Source: CAYLGY01 sp964383325
Lineage (GTDB): Bacteria; Pseudomonadota; Alphaproteobacteria; Rhizobiales; Rhizobiaceae
NCBI GenBank assembly: GCA_964383325.1
Contig: CAYLGY010000034.1
Span: 1-27,651 of the forward strand
Reading direction: 5' to 3'
DNA length: 27,651 nt
Part shown: positions 7,757 through 14,997 of the stretch, piece by piece
Position numbering within the stretch: position 1 is the stretch's first letter
How the letters are laid out: every line of letters begins with the position of its first letter
Notes under the pieces: generated by a model
What the model was told of the DNA's origin: nothing
The model's database searches: none
The model's input: the letters and a program-made list of their open reading frames with translations, nothing else
Made by a program: the position numbers and the translations under genes

Positions 7757-8530
7757 ATGAGCTTCGAAACCATCATCGTCGAGACGCGCGATCGCGTCGG
7801 CCTGATCCGCATCAACCGGCCCCAGGCCCTGAATGCGCTGAACTCCGATGTCATGCGCGAGATCAGCGAGGCGCTGGATGCCTTCGAGGCCGATCCCGCC
7901 ATTGGCGCCATGGTCCTGACGGGCTCCGAGAAGGCGTTCGCGGCTGGAGCCGACATCAAGGAGATGCAGCCGCTCGAATTCGTCGATGTCTATGTCCAGG
8001 ATTTCCTGTCGCACTGGGAGCGGGTCGCCCAGACGCGCAAGCCCCTGATCGCGGCGGTTGCAGGCTACGCGCTTGGCGGCGGCTGCGAGCTTGCCATGAT
8101 GTGCGATTTCATCCTTGCCGCCGACAATGCCCGATTCGGACAGCCGGAAATCAAGCTCGGCGTCATCCCCGGCATGGGCGGCACCCAGCGCCTCACCCGT
8201 GCGATCGGCAAGGCCAAGGCGATGGAGCTTTGCCTCACCGGCCGGATGATGGATGCAGAGGAGGCCGAGCGATCCGGGCTTGTGGCGCGGATCGTGCCGC
8301 TTGCGGAGCTGGTCGAGGACGCTGTGCGCACCGCCGCGACGATTGCCGGCTACTCCCTGCCTTCCGTGATGATGGCCAAGGATGCGATCAACCGTTCGCA
8401 GGAACTCGGCCTCTCCGAGGGCCTGCGCGCCGAGCGGCGGCTGTTCCATTCGCTCTTTGCGACGGAGGACCAGAAGGAAGGCATGCGCGCCTTTGCCGAA
8501 AAGCGGGAGCCCAGCTTCCGCAATCGCTAG
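7757..8530 (+). CDS. Enoyl-CoA hydratase (crotonase family)
   Basis: Hydrates 2-trans-enoyl-CoA to 3-hydroxyacyl-CoA in fatty-acid or related acyl-CoA breakdown. The 257-residue protein matches the short mitochondrial-type hydratase. Both catalytic glutamates are present, Glu111 in GGGCELAMMCDF and Glu131 in FGQPEIKLGVIPGMGGTQRL, along with the oxyanion-hole elements FAAGADI (61-67) and GYALGGG (103-109). The ATG at 7757 is preferred over upstream in-frame starts because AGGAG sits seven bases before it and the family begins here (MSFETIIVE). Its position just before rpsT and dnaA is conserved in many rhizobia. The chain length of its substrate cannot be read from the sequence, so I give no symbol. 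Confidence 0.93.
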   Translation: MSFETIIVETRDRVGLIRINRPQALNALNSDVMREISEALDAFEADPAIGAMVLTGSEKAFAAGADIKEMQPLEFVDVYVQDFLSHWERVAQTRKPLIAAVAGYALGGGCELAMMCDFILAADNARFGQPEIKLGVIPGMGGTQRLTRAIGKAKAMELCLTGRMMDAEEAERSGLVARIVPLAELVEDAVRTAATIAGYSLPSVMMAKDAINRSQELGLSEGLRAERRLFHSLFATEDQKEGMRAFAEKREPSFRNR

Positions 8531-8550
8531 ATTCCGGCGCGGGAACGGCG

Positions 8551-8579
8551 TTGACGGCGTCGCGGCGCTGGACTATAAG
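8551..8579 (+). promoter_or_regulatory. Sigma-70 promoter of rpsT
   Basis: TTGACG (8551-8556) and TATAAG (8574-8579) are separated by exactly 17 bases, close to the housekeeping consensus. Transcription would start near 8586, leaving a leader of about 105 bases before rpsT. The leader contains GGCGG pairing with CCGCC just after the start point, followed by a short GGTTTTCC, which could be an attenuator-like element. The promoter lies only 20 bases past the hydratase stop, so rpsT probably has its own strong transcription. Confidence 0.75.
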
Positions 8580-8691
8580 CGCGCGATCATGGCGGTTTGC
8601 GAGCCGCCGGCCGGTTTTCCTGTCAGCATCGGTATTCGGCCTCCGGGCATGCATGGCTGATGGTGACATATCTACAGACGAGAGAGGCAAT

Positions 8692-8958
8692 ATGGCCAAT
8701 ACGAGTTCGGCCCGGAAAGCTACGCGCAAGATCGCCCGGCGCACCGCGATCAACAAGAGTCGCCTGTCGCGCGTACGGACCTTCATGCGCAAGGTGGAAT
8801 CAGCGGTTGCCGCTGGTGACAAGGAAGCTGCGGCCGCGGCATTGAAGGCGGCGCAGCCGGAGATCATGCGCGCCGCGACCAAGGGCGTGCTGCATCGCAA
8901 CACGGCCTCGAGGAAGGTTTCGCGCCTCGCCCGCCAGGTCAAGTCGCTGCAGGTTTAG
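8692..8958 (+). CDS. rpsT: 30S ribosomal protein S20
   Basis: Primary 16S rRNA-binding protein of the small subunit. The 88-residue, very basic, alanine- and lysine-rich protein starts MANTSSARKATRKIARRTAINKSR and ends in SRLARQVKS, the standard bacterial S20 pattern. GAGAGG lies four bases before the ATG. The frame stays open upstream but that part is not coding: it holds the rpsT promoter. The stop codon TAG overlaps the first base of palindrome B, so the rpsT message probably ends in that hairpin. The location between an enoyl-CoA hydratase gene and dnaA is typical of Hyphomicrobiales. Confidence 0.97.
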   Translation: MANTSSARKATRKIARRTAINKSRLSRVRTFMRKVESAVAAGDKEAAAAALKAAQPEIMRAATKGVLHRNTASRKVSRLARQVKSLQV

Positions 8959-9006
8959 CGCATGATCCCGGAGAGTGGGTTCCGCTTTCCGGACAAGATC
9001 ATGCGC
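8958..9006. repeat. Extragenic palindrome, copy B
   Basis: Same layout and length as copy A: outer arms GCGCATGATC (8958-8967) and GATCATGCGC (8997-9006), inner arms CCGGAGAG (8968-8975) and CTTTCCGG (8985-8992, one G-U pair), and the same one-sided ACAA (8993-8996). The left arm begins on the last base of the rpsT stop codon. The outer arms differ from copy A at two positions, and the partner arm changes to match both times. Confidence 0.8.
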
Positions 9007-9017
9007 AAGCAAAAGAT

Positions 9018-9060
9018 CATGATCCCGGAAAGTGGTTTCCACCTTCCGGACGAGATCATG
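9018..9060. repeat. Extragenic palindrome, copy C
   Basis: Outer arms CATGATC (9018-9024) and GATCATG (9054-9060) pair over 7 bp. The inner arms CCGGAAAGTGG (9025-9035) and CCACCTTCCGG (9039-9049) pair over 11 bp with one G-U. ACGA (9050-9053) stands where copies A and B have ACAA. It sits 11 bases after copy B in the same orientation, so this looks like a tandem pair. Confidence 0.8.
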
Positions 9061-9063
9061 TGA

Positions 9064-10295
9064 CCAGGGAAGATCATACTGGTCTGACCGGATGACGTCA
9101 TCGTCCGGTAATCGGCGCGGCATGAATGTGCCGGGCTTTCCGATGTGGATCGGGATGCAGCTGCGTCTTGCCCGGCACCCTGACAGGATGATCGGGCGTG
9201 CGCCACGGCATGGCGAGCCTTGCGGCAGTGCCACCCGCGATTTTTTACCCGGTATGGAGTGACCTTGCCTCGCCCTTGCAGGACAGCCTCATCCGGAAGC
9301 AACTCCCAACGCCCAGAGGCATGACCTGCTTTTCGCTTGCCTGGCCGCCTGCCAGTCCTTGCCGGCCTCTGCAAGCAGCTACTTCCACCGCAAGAAGACT
9401 TGCACCGATGTACAAGCAACGGTGAAGACTTGTCCCCGCGCCACGATTCGGGCTGAAAGCGTACGATATGCGATTGTCCTCGCGTCAAGCCCCATGCAGA
9501 GACCATTCACAGCAACCTTCCTCCAACGTGGAGAGCCGGGAAATCGCTTTCGGAATCAATCGCATGCCCTGTGGAAAACTTCAGCGGCGCCCGGATCGGG
9601 CCATGGGATTTCAATATCTTAGCGTCGTCTAATTTTGTCAGAAAGCGGACGATTTTGCGGCCTTGGCCGAGTCCCGGATGTCAAGTAGTTTTTCGGGAAA
9701 TTTTTTTTGCGGACAGGCATATTTTCCGGCTCTTCGGAAATGGTTTGATTCAAAATGACTTATCGCGGCCGACCCGCCGAAGAAAACTCGGAAACGCCAG
9801 AAATAGGCGCGGAACGTTAAAAATTCGCTAACGGGCAGACTTGCACTCTCCGCTCCGGATTCGCTAGTGTCCTCTCACCGAAACGGACGGGCCACAGGCC
9901 CCTTTGTCCAGCCATTTTCAGGTTTTTGTCACGCGGATCGCAAGTCCGCGAATGGGTGAGCGTTGTCTGTTTCAGAGCGGCAATTCATTGCCGTAGAGTT
10001 CAAGTGAGTGGTAGCAGTCCGGTCCGCGCGTGCGTCGGAAGGATGGCGATTGGCTCCAGTGCAAGGAACCTGTCGCCGGTTGCAGTACGAAAGGAGAGCA
10101 TAGTTGCGCGGGGGACTCGCAACAGGATGGGTTCAGGGATGGGCACGGGGCCAATGCGTGGCCTGGCCGGGAAAAAGACTCTTCAGATAAAGGCGGCGGC
10201 AAGACAGCATGACACTACAACTCAACTCCGCAATCTCGCACAGGGCGCGATCGCTCGAACTTGAATCCGGACTGGAAGGGGAGGACGGCTGCAAG
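9064..10295. other. Gene-free dnaA upstream region
   Basis: About 1.2 kb with no reading frame that resembles a known protein or shows a good ribosome site. It contains a palindrome ACCGGATGA/TCATCGTCCGGT around 9088-9111 and an inexact DnaA-box-like TGTGGAAAA (9570-9578). There is a T8 run (9701-9708) after a short stem (TCCCG 9672-9676 with CGGGA 9694-9698) that may be a weak plus-facing terminator. GATTC methylation-type sites occur at 9747-9751 and 9858-9862. A candidate CtrA-like box and promoter lie at 9817-9870, and a hairpin CGCGGA/TCCGCG at 9932-9950. From 9871 on it is probably a long dnaA leader of 330-430 bases. No known structured RNA was recognised. Confidence 0.55.
9817..9870 (+). 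promoter_or_regulatory. Candidate dnaA promoter with CtrA-like box and internal GANTC site
   Basis: TTGCAC (9841-9846) and TAGTGT (9865-9870) are 18 bases apart, a fair housekeeping promoter. A GATTC at 9858-9862 lies inside the spacer. Ten bases upstream, TTAA-N7-CTAA (9817-9831) is one base off the TTAA-N7-TTAA half-site pair bound by CtrA in Caulobacter relatives. Regulation of dnaA by GANTC methylation is known in Caulobacter; that it applies here is inference. Confidence 0.4.
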
Positions 10296-11747
10296 ATGGA
10301 ACCGGCTCTTGCCAATGAGACATTCGAACGCGTCAAGGCCCAGTTGCGCGCCCGTCTCGGCAAGGAAGTCTTCACAAGCTGGTTCGAGCGCATCAAGCTC
10401 GTTGACGCGACCGCCAGCGTGGTTCGCCTTTCCGTTCCCACCACCTTCCTGCGCTCCTGGATCAACAGCCATTATCTGGGCCTCATCCTGGAATTCTGGC
10501 AGGCGGCCCAGCCCGGCGTGCTCCGCGTGGAGATCCTGGTGCGGTCGGCGGCGCGCCACGCCCTGCCCGAGAGCGGATGCCAGCCGGTCGGAAACGCCGT
10601 GCCGCGCGGGCCGGAGCGCCCCGTCCGGCAGCCGAATGCAGTTCGGGTGCAGGATGCGATCGAGGAGCGTGCCGGCAGGAGCGCCTCAGGCCATGTACTG
10701 GGTTCGCCACTCGATCCGAAATACAGTTTCGCGACCTTCGTGGAGGGACCGTCCAATTGTGTCGCCTTCGCTGCGGCACGATCGGTGGCGGATCAGTCGC
10801 CGCTGAACGCCAGTCGCTGCAATCCGCTCTTCATTCATTCGGCGGTGGGCCTCGGCAAGACGCATCTCCTGCAGGCCATTGCCAGCGAGACCTTGAAGCG
10901 CCATCCGAACCTGCGCGTCGTCTACCTGACCGCCGAATATTTCATGTGGCGCTTCGCCACGGCAATTCGCGACAACAATGCCCTGACCTTCAAGGAACAG
11001 TTGCGCGACATCGACCTGCTGGTGATCGACGACATGCAGTTCCTGCAAGGCAAGTCGATCCAGCGCGAATTCTGCCATCTCATCAATACGCTGCTGGACA
11101 GTGCCCGCCAGGTCGTCGTCGCCGCCGACCGTCCTCCCTCCGAGCTGGAATCGCTCGAGCCGCGCGTTCGCTCGCGCCTGAATGGCGGCATCGCCCTGGA
11201 AATGGAGGCACCCGATCACGGCATGCGTCTCGCAATGCTGCGTCAGCGGCTGGAACAGGCGAAGGCCGAGGAGCCATCGCTCAACATCAGCGATGCCATC
11301 CTCGAGCATATCGCGACCGTCGTGACTGGCAGCGGGCGTGAGCTGGAAGGCGCCTTCAACCAGCTTCTGTTTCGCCATTCCTTCGAGCCGCAACTCACCG
11401 TCGACCGGGTCGACGAGCTGCTCGGCCACATCTATCGCAGCGGCGAGCCCAAGCGGGTTCGCATCGAGGAGATCCAGCGCATCGTTTCTCGCCATTACAA
11501 TGTGTCGCGCAACGAGCTGCTTTCCAACCGGCGGACGCGTGTCATTGTCAAGCCGCGCCAGGTGGCCATGTATCTCTCCAAGATGCTGACGCCGCGATCC
11601 CTGCCGGAAATCGGCAGGCGATTCGGTGGACGCGATCACACGACCGTGCTGCACGCGGTGCGCAAGATCGAGGGATTGACCGAAACCGACACGTCCCTCG
11701 CGCAGGAAATCGAGCTGCTCAAGCGATTGATCCAGGAGCAGGCCTGA
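10296..11747 (+). CDS. dnaA: Chromosomal replication initiator protein DnaA
   Basis: Binds DnaA boxes at oriC, melts the origin and loads the DnaB helicase; it also acts as a transcription factor. Domain I runs over about residues 6-85 (FERVKAQLRARLG, LSVPTTFLRSWI), followed by a variable linker. The AAA+ domain has Walker A SAVGLGKT (182-189) and Walker B LVIDD (242-246). The DNA-binding domain IV ends with the signature GGRDHTTVLHA (444-454). Walker A starts with Ser where the textbook consensus has Gly; the GLGKTH core is intact. The ATG at 10296 has GGAGG 11 bases upstream and starts just before the conserved domain, giving 483 residues. An in-frame ATG at 10209 would add 29 residues rich in rarer codons and lacks a good ribosome site, but cannot be excluded. 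Confidence 0.95.
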   Translation: MEPALANETFERVKAQLRARLGKEVFTSWFERIKLVDATASVVRLSVPTTFLRSWINSHYLGLILEFWQAAQPGVLRVEILVRSAARHALPESGCQPVGNAVPRGPERPVRQPNAVRVQDAIEERAGRSASGHVLGSPLDPKYSFATFVEGPSNCVAFAAARSVADQSPLNASRCNPLFIHSAVGLGKTHLLQAIASETLKRHPNLRVVYLTAEYFMWRFATAIRDNNALTFKEQLRDIDLLVIDDMQFLQGKSIQREFCHLINTLLDSARQVVVAADRPPSELESLEPRVRSRLNGGIALEMEAPDHGMRLAMLRQRLEQAKAEEPSLNISDAILEHIATVVTGSGRELEGAFNQLLFRHSFEPQLTVDRVDELLGHIYRSGEPKRVRIEEIQRIVSRHYNVSRNELLSNRRTRVIVKPRQVAMYLSKMLTPRSLPEIGRRFGGRDHTTVLHAVRKIEGLTETDTSLAQEIELLKRLIQEQA

Positions 11748-11752
11748 CGGAT

Positions 11753-11772
11753 CTTCCTGTTTCAACAGGAAG
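11753..11772. other. Hairpin between dnaA and dnaN
   Basis: CTTCCTGT (11753-11760) and ACAGGAAG (11765-11772) pair perfectly around TTCA, just past the dnaA stop. No U-tract follows on either strand. It may be an RNA processing or stabilising hairpin in a dnaA-dnaN message, or a weak partial terminator. The remaining bases up to dnaN (11773-11874) show no clear promoter. Confidence 0.4.
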
Positions 11773-11874
11773 GAGGTCGTGCGGGCTTGCGCTCGCCGGC
11801 CATTTCCTGTCATTTTGCAGCCCGTCTCCACAGGGCCTGAACGATGGGCTGCATAGCGGAAAAGTTGATTTGTC

Positions 11875-12993
11875 ATGCGCGTTACGCTCGAACGATCCAG
11901 CCTCCTGAAGGCACTTGGCCATGTGCATCGCGTCGTTGAACGACGCAGTACCATTCCGATCCTGTCGAATGTCCTCCTTTCGGCGGAGGGCGCAAGCCTC
12001 GCACTCAAGGCGACGGATCTGGACCTGGAGGTGACGGAGGCCATTCCCGCAGATATTTCCCAGCCGGGCGCGACAACGGTCCCGGCACATCTGCTGCATG
12101 ACATTGTCCGCAAGCTTCCCGACGGCGGCGAGGTGCGGCTGCAGACGGGCGAGGACGGCAATTCCATGTCCGTGCTTTCCGGCCGTGCGAGCTTTCGCCT
12201 GCAATGCCTGCCGCAATCGGATTTCCCGCAGCTTTCCGCCGGCAACTTCACCCATGCCTTCGACATGGAATCCGCCGCGCTCAAGAAGTTGATCGACCGG
12301 ACCCAGTTCGCCATATCCACCGAGGAAACGCGCTATTATCTGAACGGGATCTACTTTCACGTCCTGGAAGCGGACGGGAAGCTGAAATTGCGGGCCGTGG
12401 CGACGGATGGCCACCGGCTGGCGCGCAGCGAACTGGAAGCGCCTTCGGGCGCCGAAGGCATGCCGGGCATCATCATCCCGCGCAAGACGGTGAGCGAGCT
12501 GCACAAGCTGGTCGATGAGCCGGACATGCGGGTCAAGGTCGAGCTTTCCGACAGCAAGATCCGCTTCACCATCGGCAGCATCGTGCTGACCTCGAAGCTG
12601 ATCGACGGCACGTTTCCGGATTATCAGCGCGTCATCCCGACTGCAAATGACAGGGTGCTCGTGCTTGGCCGGCAGGATTTCTCGCAGGCCGTCGACCGGG
12701 TCTCGACCATTTCGACGGAACGGGGACGGGCCGTGAAGCTGTCCTTGAGCGACGGCCAGATCGTGCTGGCCGTCAACAATCCCGATTCCGGCAGCGCCAC
12801 GGAGGAACTGGCCGCCGACTATTCCAGCGATCCGCTGGAGATCGGCTTCAATGCGCGCTATCTTCTCGACGTTACCGGGCAATTATCCGGCGATCAGGTT
12901 CGATTCCTGCTGGCTGATGCCGGGTCCCCGACCCTGATCCAGGATGATTCCGACCCCGATTCGCTCTATGTTCTGATGCCCATGCGGGTCTGA
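11875..12993 (+). CDS. dnaN: DNA polymerase III beta subunit (sliding clamp)
   Basis: Ring-shaped dimer that encircles DNA and tethers the replicative polymerase and repair proteins. The 372-residue length and three-fold repeated domain plan fit the family. Recognisable blocks are MRVTLERSSLLKALGHVHRVVERR followed by STIPILSNVLL at the N-terminus, ETRYYLNGIYFH and ATDGHRLARSELE in the middle domain, DFSQAVDRVSTI later, and YVLMPMRV at the C-terminus, where partner proteins dock. It lies 127 bases after dnaA and 9 bases before recF, the classical dnaA-dnaN-recF order. The ribosome site before the ATG is weak. Nothing is unusual in the protein. Confidence 0.97.
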   Translation: MRVTLERSSLLKALGHVHRVVERRSTIPILSNVLLSAEGASLALKATDLDLEVTEAIPADISQPGATTVPAHLLHDIVRKLPDGGEVRLQTGEDGNSMSVLSGRASFRLQCLPQSDFPQLSAGNFTHAFDMESAALKKLIDRTQFAISTEETRYYLNGIYFHVLEADGKLKLRAVATDGHRLARSELEAPSGAEGMPGIIIPRKTVSELHKLVDEPDMRVKVELSDSKIRFTIGSIVLTSKLIDGTFPDYQRVIPTANDRVLVLGRQDFSQAVDRVSTISTERGRAVKLSLSDGQIVLAVNNPDSGSATEELAADYSSDPLEIGFNARYLLDVTGQLSGDQVRFLLADAGSPTLIQDDSDPDSLYVLMPMRV

Positions 12994-13002
12994 CGGGAGG
13001 CC

Positions 13003-14175
13003 GTGCTGGATCCTGACGAAGCTGCTGCCGTAGTACGGCCCGTGCCGCCGCGCGTCTGGCTGAGCCGCCTCCTGCTGACCGACTTCCGCAATTATGGCCG
13101 GCTGGAGCTGGCACCCGGTTCCGGACCGATCCTGCTGACGGGCGAGAACGGGGCAGGCAAGACCAATCTTCTGGAAGCGATCTCCTTCCTGACGCCAGGG
13201 CGCGGCCTCAGGCGGGCGCGCTTGGCCGATGTCGGCCGGGTCGGCGCCGCCAATGGCTTTGCCGTCCATGCCAGGGTGGAGGGTCCGCATGGCGGCGCCG
13301 AGATCGGCACGGGCACCGCTTCCCCGACGGACGCCGCCCGCAAGGTCCGGATTCATGGCGCCACGGTGCGCTCGGCCGACGAAATGATGGAATGGATCCG
13401 GGTCATCTGGATCACCCCGGCCATGGACGGTCTCTTCACGGGCCCGGCCAGCGATCGCCGCCGCTTTCTCGACCGGCTGGTCCTCGCCATCGATCCGGCG
13501 CATGGCCGGCGCGCCGCCGAGTATGAGCGGGCAATGAAGAGCCGCAACCAGCTTTTCGAGACCGGCTCGCGCAATGCCGCCTGGTTCGAAGCCATCGAGG
13601 CGCAGATGGCGGAAATCGGCACGGCGATCGCTGCGGCGCGTCTCGAACTCGTCCGGCTCCTGTCGCGCAAGCTGGGCGAACTCACCGAGACCGGGCCGTT
13701 TCCCGCAGCCCGCCTCGAATTATCCGGCCTTTTGGAAGAGCGCATCGCGACGGCGCCGGCAGTCGAGGCCGAGAATGCCTTTCGTGACGAATTGGCAACG
13801 GGTCGCGAGCGCGACCGTATCGCCGGTCGCACGCTCACCGGCCCGCATCGTACCGATCTGCAAGTCACGCACCTCGCCAAGGCGATGCCGGCCGCGCTGT
13901 GCTCGACAGGCGAGCAGAAGGCGCTTCTGGTCGGCACCGTGCTCGCCCACGCGCAATTGACGGGCGAAATTTCCGGCATGGCCCCCGTCCTCCTGCTGGA
14001 CGAGATCGGCGCGCATCTCGATGCCGCGCGGCGCATGGCGGTGTTTTCGATACTTGAAACGCTGAACTGCCAGTCCTTCGCCACCGGTACCGATCCATCC
14101 CTGTTCGCGGGGATCGGCGATCACGCCGAGTTCCTGCATGTGACGGGCGGCACCGTGCAACGACAGGAATCCTGA
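13003..14175 (+). CDS. recF: DNA replication and repair protein RecF
   Basis: An SMC-like ATPase that, with RecO and RecR, loads RecA onto gapped single-stranded DNA and helps restart stalled forks. The 390-residue protein has WLSRLLLTDFRNYGRLEL at the front, Walker A GENGAGKT (47-54), LTGPHRTDL in the second half and an ABC-type Walker B, APVLLLDEIGAHLDAARR. The start is a GTG; GGGAGG ends only two bases before it, which is tight. A second GTG at 13042 would remove 13 residues that are not part of the conserved fold, so the first few codons are unsure. It is nine bases after dnaN and probably cotranscribed with it. Confidence 0.95.
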   Translation: MLDPDEAAAVVRPVPPRVWLSRLLLTDFRNYGRLELAPGSGPILLTGENGAGKTNLLEAISFLTPGRGLRRARLADVGRVGAANGFAVHARVEGPHGGAEIGTGTASPTDAARKVRIHGATVRSADEMMEWIRVIWITPAMDGLFTGPASDRRRFLDRLVLAIDPAHGRRAAEYERAMKSRNQLFETGSRNAAWFEAIEAQMAEIGTAIAAARLELVRLLSRKLGELTETGPFPAARLELSGLLEERIATAPAVEAENAFRDELATGRERDRIAGRTLTGPHRTDLQVTHLAKAMPAALCSTGEQKALLVGTVLAHAQLTGEISGMAPVLLLDEIGAHLDAARRMAVFSILETLNCQSFATGTDPSLFAGIGDHAEFLHVTGGTVQRQES

Positions 14176-14220
14176 ATGCGGCACTTTGCAACCGGATGGG
14201 AAAGGCTCTAGAAACCTCGC

Positions 14221-14997
14221 ATGAAGCATGAACCGGAAAATGTCCTCGGCGCCAGCGAGCTTGAGCGCTACGCCCGTCACATCATCCTGCCGGAGATCGG
14301 CGGTGCCGGCCAGCAGAAGCTCAAGCAGGCAAGGGTCCTGATCGTCGGCGCCGGCGGGCTCGGCGCGCCGCTGATCCAGTACCTGGCCGCGGCCGGCGTC
14401 GGCACGCTCGGGCTGGTGGACGACGATGCGGTGTCGCTGTCCAATCTGCAGCGGCAGGTGATCCATTCCACGCAATCCATCGGCCAGTTGAAGGTCGACA
14501 GCGCTGCACGGGCGGTGGAAGCCATCAATCCGAATGTGCGCGTCGAGACCCATGCCGTCCGCATTGCGGCAGAAAATGCCGAGGCGATGCTGTCAAGCTA
14601 CGACATCATTGCCGATGGTTCCGACAATTTCGCCACCCGATATCTGGTCGCCGATACTGCCGAACGGGTCCGGCGTCCCCTGGTCACCGCGGCGGTCGGC
14701 CGGTTCGACGGTTCGATCACCGTGCTGAAGCCCTGGGAAAGCGATGCGGACGGCATTGCCAATCCTTCCTATCGCGATCTCTTTCCGGAACCGCCGCCGC
14801 CGGGCGTCGTGCCAAGCTGCGCCGAGGCTGGCGTGCTCGGCGTGCTGACCGGCATTCTCGGCAGTTTGCAGGCGCTCGAGGTCATCAAGCTGATTACCGG
14901 CGCCGGGACGCCGCTTATCGGCAGGCTGCTGCTGTTCGATGCGCTGCATACGCGCTTTGAGACGATCTCCTATCGAAGGAGCAGGCGCCGCGAATAG
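14221..14997 (+). CDS. moeB: MoeB/ThiF/HesA-type adenylyltransferase lacking the zinc cysteines
   Basis: An E1-like enzyme that adenylates the C-terminal glycine of a ubiquitin-like sulfur carrier (MoaD or ThiS) for molybdopterin or thiamine synthesis. Seen in the 258 residues: RYARHIILPEIGGAGQ, the nucleotide-binding GAGGLG (43-48), the Asp-rich strand GLVDDDAVSLSNLQRQV (64-80), ADGSDNFATRYLV and PSCAEAGVLG with Cys200. E. coli MoeB carries two CxxC pairs that bind zinc. Here the first reads SYRD (183-186) and the second is absent because the protein ends soon after the fold. The carrier it serves cannot be told from the sequence, so the symbol is tentative. Its 3' end overlaps the convergent dnaQ by 28 bases. 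Confidence 0.85.
   Translation: MKHEPENVLGASELERYARHIILPEIGGAGQQKLKQARVLIVGAGGLGAPLIQYLAAAGVGTLGLVDDDAVSLSNLQRQVIHSTQSIGQLKVDSAARAVEAINPNVRVETHAVRIAAENAEAMLSSYDIIADGSDNFATRYLVADTAERVRRPLVTAAVGRFDGSITVLKPWESDADGIANPSYRDLFPEPPPPGVVPSCAEAGVLGVLTGILGSLQALEVIKLITGAGTPLIGRLLLFDALHTRFETISYRRSRRRE

Noticed and set aside
8955..9506. A 183-codon minus-strand frame after rpsT with an internal repeat
   Set aside because: The apparent protein repeat is just the translation of palindromes B and C; no ribosome site or family resemblance.
9064..10208. The dnaA upstream gap as the replication origin
   Set aside because: Only isolated, poor DnaA-box matches are seen, whereas the ppsR-hemE gap has a dense cluster and the expected neighbours; not fully excluded.
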